Under the pieces are notes generated by a model. That model searched no databases. It was given only the letters and a program-made list of their open reading frames with translations, and was not told the DNA's origin. A program made the position numbers and the translations under genes. A DNA stretch of 34,414 nucleotides from an uncultured Roseburia sp. GTDB lineage: Bacteria > Bacillota > Clostridia > Lachnospirales > Lachnospiraceae. The DNA lies in the NCBI GenBank assembly GCA_910584215.1, contig CAJTYI010000027.1:1-34414 (forward strand), read 5' to 3'. Below, piece after piece: positions 31,673-34,414 of the stretch; the first letter of the stretch is position 1, and each line of letters begins with the position of its first letter.

Positions 31673-32957
31673 CTATATACTCCTCATTCTCGTAATAGCC
31701 GCTGCTCTCATTATATTCGCTATTCTCTTCGTATTCACCGTTCTCTGTATATTCGCCGCTCTCTTCGTATTCAACGTTCTCTGTATATCCGCCGCTCTCT
31801 TCGTACTCACCGTTCTGCGTGTATGCGCCATTCTCTTCGTATTCAACGCTCTCATCATACTCGCCGTTTTCGTCATAGTCGCCGTAATCTTCTTCATAGT
31901 CAAAGAAATCTCCCGATTCGCGCGCCTGCGTCTCACTCTTAATATCAATCTTAAATCCGGTAAGCCTTGCAGCGAGGCGGGCGTTCTGGCCCTCCTTACC
32001 GATAGCCAAAGAAAGCTGATAATCCGGCACTACAACCTTTGCAAACTTTTCTTCCGCATCCGCGATAACCGAGATCACTTTCGCGGGACTGAGCGCGTTT
32101 TCAATCATCATCGCCGGATTGTCGTTCCATGTAATAATGTCAATCTTCTCTCCGCGCAGCTCGCCCACAATCGCGTTTACCCTAGCTCCGTTCATACCGA
32201 CACACGCCCCCACCGGGTCTACGTCGGGATCGTTGGACCAGACTGCGATCTTAGTGCGGCTCCCGGCCTCTCTGGCAATGGCCTTGATCTCGACAACTCC
32301 TTCTTTTACTTCCGTCACCTCGGATTCAAACAGGCGTTTTACCAGCTCGGGGTGCGTTCTGGACACCAATACTTTCGGCCCCTTTGAGGTAGACTTTACT
32401 TCCAATATATAGAGCTTAATGCGCTCGGTCGGCTGAAATACTTCTCCGCGCACCTGTTCATTCTCAGTCAAGACAGCGTCCACCTTGCCAAGGTTAATGC
32501 TGACGTTGCGTCCGACATAGCGCTGCACCACACCGGTCACGACATCTTTCTCTCTGCTGTAATACTGTTCAAACAGTACTTTCCGCTCCTCCTCGCGGAT
32601 TTTCTGCAATATTACGTTTTTTGCGTTCTGTGTGGCGATGCGCCCAAACTCCTTAGACTGCACTTCAATCGGCACGATATCTCCCACCTCGTATCTGGAG
32701 TCAATCATCTTGGCGTTTGTGACACTGATCTGCTCAATCACGTCCTCGACCTGCTCGACAACCGTTTTCTCCTGATATACATGATACTCGCACGTATTAG
32801 GATCGATCGTCACTTTCACATTCTCCGATTTACCGAAATGGTTTTTACAGGCCGTCACAAGGGAATTCTCAATCGCCTCGAGCAATGTCTCCTTGCTGAT
32901 GTTTTTTTCCTGCTCAAGAATAGTAAGCGCCTCTAATAACTCATTATTGCTGCTCAT
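31662..32957 (-). CDS. nusA: transcription termination/antitermination factor NusA
   Basis: NusA binds RNA polymerase and nascent RNA to control pausing, termination and antitermination. The order is an N-terminal RNAP-binding domain (LLEALTILEQEKNISKETLLEAIENSL), an S1 domain with VVTGVVQRYVGRNVSINLGKVDAVL, and two KH domains (DVDPVGACVGMNGARVNAIVGEL and SLAIGKEGQNARLAARLTG). After about residue 350 comes an extension ending in ten hexapeptide repeats of the form G-E-Y-x-E-N/S. Bacillus NusA (about 371 residues) lacks it. GGAGGA eight bases before the ATG at 32957 sets the start over one at 32981. Total 431 residues. Confidence 0.96.
   Translation of the reverse strand: MSSNNELLEALTILEQEKNISKETLLEAIENSLVTACKNHFGKSENVKVTIDPNTCEYHVYQEKTVVEQVEDVIEQISVTNAKMIDSRYEVGDIVPIEVQSKEFGRIATQNAKNVILQKIREEERKVLFEQYYSREKDVVTGVVQRYVGRNVSINLGKVDAVLTENEQVRGEVFQPTERIKLYILEVKSTSKGPKVLVSRTHPELVKRLFESEVTEVKEGVVEIKAIAREAGSRTKIAVWSNDPDVDPVGACVGMNGARVNAIVGELRGEKIDIITWNDNPAMMIENALSPAKVISVIADAEEKFAKVVVPDYQLSLAIGKEGQNARLAARLTGFKIDIKSETQARESGDFFDYEEDYGDYDENGEYDESVEYEENGAYTQNGEYEESGGYTENVEYEESGEYTENGEYEENSEYNESSGYYENEEYIDGE
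31668..31865 (-). repeat. acidic tyrosine-rich hexapeptide repeat at the NusA C-terminus
   Basis: About ten 18-bp units encode the hexapeptide pattern G/V/S-E/A/G-Y-x-E/Q-N/S, and alternate units are more alike, giving a 36-bp higher-order period. The tail carries a strong negative charge and one Tyr per unit. It is coding, in frame, and ends a few residues before the nusA stop. Confidence 0.92.
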
Positions 32958-33007
32958 TTTTATATTTTCCTCCATTTCCACGTTATCCTACGTGTCCTAT
33001 TCATATA

Positions 33008-33475
33008 TTAAAAATCAAATGCAAGCCGGATCAATGCGATATCTTCTTTAGAGAACACTCTCTTTGTTCCGTCCTCCTGCGTGATCGCAACACTATTTTC
33101 ATCATATGATGTCAAAGTACCATAAAATTCCTTACTGCCGTCTGTGGACTTGTATGTGCGAATCTCCAATTTCTTTCCCATACTGCGGACATAGTCTTTC
33201 TCTTTCTTTAACGGCCTGCCCAGTCCTGGTGAACTGACCTCGAACACATAAGAACCTTCCACATAATCTTCGCGGTCTAATATCTGGTTCATCTCCCGCG
33301 CAACATCCTCACAGTCATTGACCGTGATACCGCCCTCTTTGTCGATATAGGCGCGCAGATACCAGGTACTGCCCTCCTTGACATACTCCACATCCACCAA
33401 TTCAAAATGATTCCGCTCTATGATCGGCATGATCAGTTCTTCTGTCCGCGCTTCATAGATCTCTTTTCTTGACAT
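33008..33475 (-). CDS. rimP: ribosome maturation factor RimP
   Basis: RimP assists early 30S assembly, mainly around S12/S19 and the central pseudoknot. The 155-residue product has an N-terminal domain with RTEELIMPIIERNHFELVDVEYVKEGSTWYLRAYIDKEGGITVNDCEDVAREM, the family signature YVFEVSSPGLGRPLKKEKDY, and a small Sm-like C-terminal domain ending in LIRLAFDF. AAGAAGGGGG lies upstream of the ATG. It is the first gene of the nusA-infB operon. Confidence 0.95.
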   Translation of the reverse strand: MSRKEIYEARTEELIMPIIERNHFELVDVEYVKEGSTWYLRAYIDKEGGITVNDCEDVAREMNQILDREDYVEGSYVFEVSSPGLGRPLKKEKDYVRSMGKKLEIRTYKSTDGSKEFYGTLTSYDENSVAITQEDGTKRVFSKEDIALIRLAFDF

Positions 33476-33540
33476 GAATCCCCCTTCTTTCTTCTATGAT
33501 ACTCTGCTGATCCGATTTGCAAAAATATCGTAAAACGTGA

Positions 33541-33571
33541 ATTGAGAGAGGAACTTATGTCCTCTCTCAAT
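33541..33571 (-). other. 12-bp leader hairpin upstream of rimP
   Basis: A perfect 12-bp stem ATTGAGAGAGGA (33541-33552) with its complement (33560-33571) has a 7-nt loop and lies about 65 nt before the rimP start codon, inside the predicted leader. It is not followed by a clear T-run on the minus strand (only TCACGTTTTACG), so it looks like a leader structure or weak attenuator more than an ordinary terminator. Confidence 0.55.
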
Positions 33572-33581
33572 CAATCACCGT

Positions 33582-33623
33582 GTTATCACAGATAACTTTA
33601 GCACTTTTTTATAAATAATGCAA
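33582..33623 (-). promoter_or_regulatory. sigma-A-like promoter of the rimP operon with inverted repeat
   Basis: On the minus strand TTGCAT (33618-33623) and TAAAGT (33595-33600) are separated by 17 nt. An inverted repeat GTTATC-TGT-GATAAC (33582-33596 on the window) overlaps the end of the -10 box and the expected start site near 33588, where a repressor could bind. Confidence 0.6.
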
Positions 33624-33698
33624 GTATTTCCTGATAATATTTCTGCATACCGCGCAAACCGGCATAGATACCAGCTGAAACTTTCTTTCGGCCTCATC

Positions 33699-34064
33699 CT
33701 ATATAAACTCCAAATTACAGTGTGCCCGCATCTTCAGCGGACACTCGTAGGCGTTTGTCTCCCCGATCTTTGCGATGTACGAAAGCGGGCATTTCCGACA
33801 GTCCCCGTTGGTAAAGTCCAAAGGCACTTCAAACTCCAGCCGTGCTGTCTTGATGCCGGCTGCCCGCGCTTTTTTCTGTACATTATTCCATCCCAGCGTC
33901 TGCCCGCAGCCGCTGCACTTGTCCTGATTGAGCGCCAAGGCGCGCTTGCAGGTCGGACAGGCAAAATAAACTTTACCCGCACTGTCCACTTCCTCAATTG
34001 CCTCCGACGGAAACTGTTTGATCAACTGTGCTCTCAAATCTTCCTGTAACATAATACTAACCAT
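33699..34064 (-). CDS. uncharacterised eight-cysteine zinc-ribbon-like protein
   Basis: A 121-residue protein I do not recognise. It has eight cysteines in two groups. C36-x2-C39 and C50-x2-C53 (ACPTCKRAL then CSGCGQTLGW) form a typical zinc ribbon, and C89-x2-C92, C108 and C116 (DCRKCPLSY, YECPLKMRAHC) form a second cluster that could bind zinc or an Fe-S centre. No signal peptide or membrane segment is visible, so it should be cytoplasmic. The start is uncertain: the ATG at 34064 lacks good spacing and MLQEDL (34052) is an alternative. It precedes the rimP operon on the same strand but is separated from it by 223 nt with a promoter. Confidence 0.72.
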   Translation of the reverse strand: MVSIMLQEDLRAQLIKQFPSEAIEEVDSAGKVYFACPTCKRALALNQDKCSGCGQTLGWNNVQKKARAAGIKTARLEFEVPLDFTNGDCRKCPLSYIAKIGETNAYECPLKMRAHCNLEFI

Positions 34065-34414
34065 GCCTTTCTCTTTGCATAAACGCTTATTTTATATTAT
34101 TTTAACATATGCCGTTGTACTCAGATAAACGCTGTCTTTGCGGATATTTTATGATCAAATACGCTTTTTTCGCCTATAAAAGAATCTCTGATCGTTCCTA
34201 TATTATATCATACATAACATTACTGGTAAATACTTTCTAAATCAAATATCATACCGTTCAAATATCATAGGTTATTAGCTATGTCACCTGATATCATCAA
34301 AATGAATAAATATGTACATCTGTTCGATCGGAAGTCATATATAGTTTTATATTCATAGCGTAAATGCAGCGTCCAGCAGGCATCCTAGATGCAGGTGCTA
34401 CTTGTCTTTTGACC
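34065..34414. other. right-edge A+T-rich intergenic stretch
   Basis: No gene is recognisable here. A TCAAATATCATA direct repeat occurs at 34242-34253 and 34258-34269, 16 bp apart. A minus-strand frame without a start codon is open from the window edge for about 37 codons and could be the end of a gene outside the window. TATAAAAT-like boxes near 34090-34110 may contain the promoter of the zinc-ribbon gene, but no -35 box stands out. Confidence 0.4.

Noticed and set aside
31245..32387. A 380-codon plus-strand frame opposite nusA and ylxR, with a hydrophobic middle.
   Set aside because: It mirrors the NusA hexapeptide repeat, which in this frame reads as hydrophobic repeats. nusA and ylxR are unambiguous on the minus strand.
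216..34279. A 13-bp inverted repeat (GCTAATAACCTAT at 216-228 and its complement at 34267-34279) near both ends of the window, as if bounding an element.
   Set aside because: A 13-bp inverted match is expected by chance several times in 34 kb, the content between is core chromosome, and no target duplication or integrase is visible.
34300..34414. An open minus-strand frame of about 37 codons running off the right edge, considered as a partial gene.
   Set aside because: It is short, lacks a start inside the window and has no recognisable motif, so it cannot be told from chance.
1..34414. Looked for tRNA or rRNA genes, CRISPR arrays, IS elements, known riboswitches (for example an FMN riboswitch near ribF) and toxin-antitoxin pairs.
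   Set aside because: No cloverleaf or T-loop signature, regular spacer array, transposase or recognised riboswitch core was seen. ribF is embedded in the rimP operon with only 8 nt upstream, so it has no riboswitch leader.

Overview
This 34.4 kb window looks like chromosomal core DNA of a spore-forming Firmicute of class Clostridia, most probably family Lachnospiraceae. The evidence is a complete eight-gene spoIIIA operon, the Clostridia/Bacilli order rimP-nusA-ylxR-ylxQ-infB-rbfA-nrnA-truB-ribF, strong AGGAGG ribosome binding sites, sigma-A promoters with 17-nt spacers, and a Na+-pumping biotin-dependent decarboxylase cluster. GC content is moderate. I cannot name a genus. All recognised genes but one lie on the minus strand, so the map is best read from right to left.

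Right to left: (1) At 33.7-34.1 kb is a small eight-cysteine zinc-ribbon-like protein. (2) From 33.5 to 24.2 kb is the translation/transcription operon rimP-nusA-ylxR-ylxQ-infB-rbfA-nrnA-truB-ribF, led by a sigma-A-like promoter with an inverted repeat at its start site. It carries three kinds of repeat expansion: an acidic tyrosine-rich hexapeptide tail on NusA, a 93-bp duplication in the IF-2 N-terminus, and a non-coding array of 33-bp repeats nested in a 130-bp duplication between infB and rbfA. (3) An SH3-NlpC/P60 cell-wall hydrolase with its own near-consensus promoter (24.1-23.0 kb). (4) rpsO with a long structured leader, then pnp (22.8-20.2 kb), separated by a terminator and a perfect 22-bp palindrome. 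(5) A cytoplasmic-looking subtilisin-like protease and a cardiolipin synthase-like protein (20.0-17.5 kb). (6) The only plus-strand gene, a D-Ala-D-Ala carboxypeptidase with a 13-residue repeat linker (16.0-17.5 kb). (7) scpA-scpB and a DacB/DacF-type carboxypeptidase (15.9-13.2 kb). (8) A five-gene Na+-translocating decarboxylase/transcarboxylase operon with two different carboxyltransferases around one biotin carrier (13.0-7.8 kb). (9) A polytopic GtrII-like glucosyltransferase (7.6-6.0 kb), followed by a strong terminator and a compact multi-hairpin element. (10) The spoIIIA operon (5.7-0.3 kb) behind a near-perfect sigma-E promoter and ending in a large terminator.

Functionally, spoIIIAA-AH builds the mother-cell side of the feeding-tube channel to the forespore, and the carboxypeptidases and NlpC/P60 protein remodel peptidoglycan. 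The rimP-ribF and rpsO-pnp blocks handle ribosome maturation, initiation, RNA decay and modification. The decarboxylase operon couples organic-acid decarboxylation to a sodium gradient. No phage, IS element, CRISPR array, tRNA or rRNA was seen. The least explained parts are non-coding: the hairpin element at 5.78-5.89 kb, the infB-rbfA repeat array, and the leaders around rpsO/pnp. I found no convincing new multi-gene system. All family assignments come from reading the translated sequence, not from database searches.
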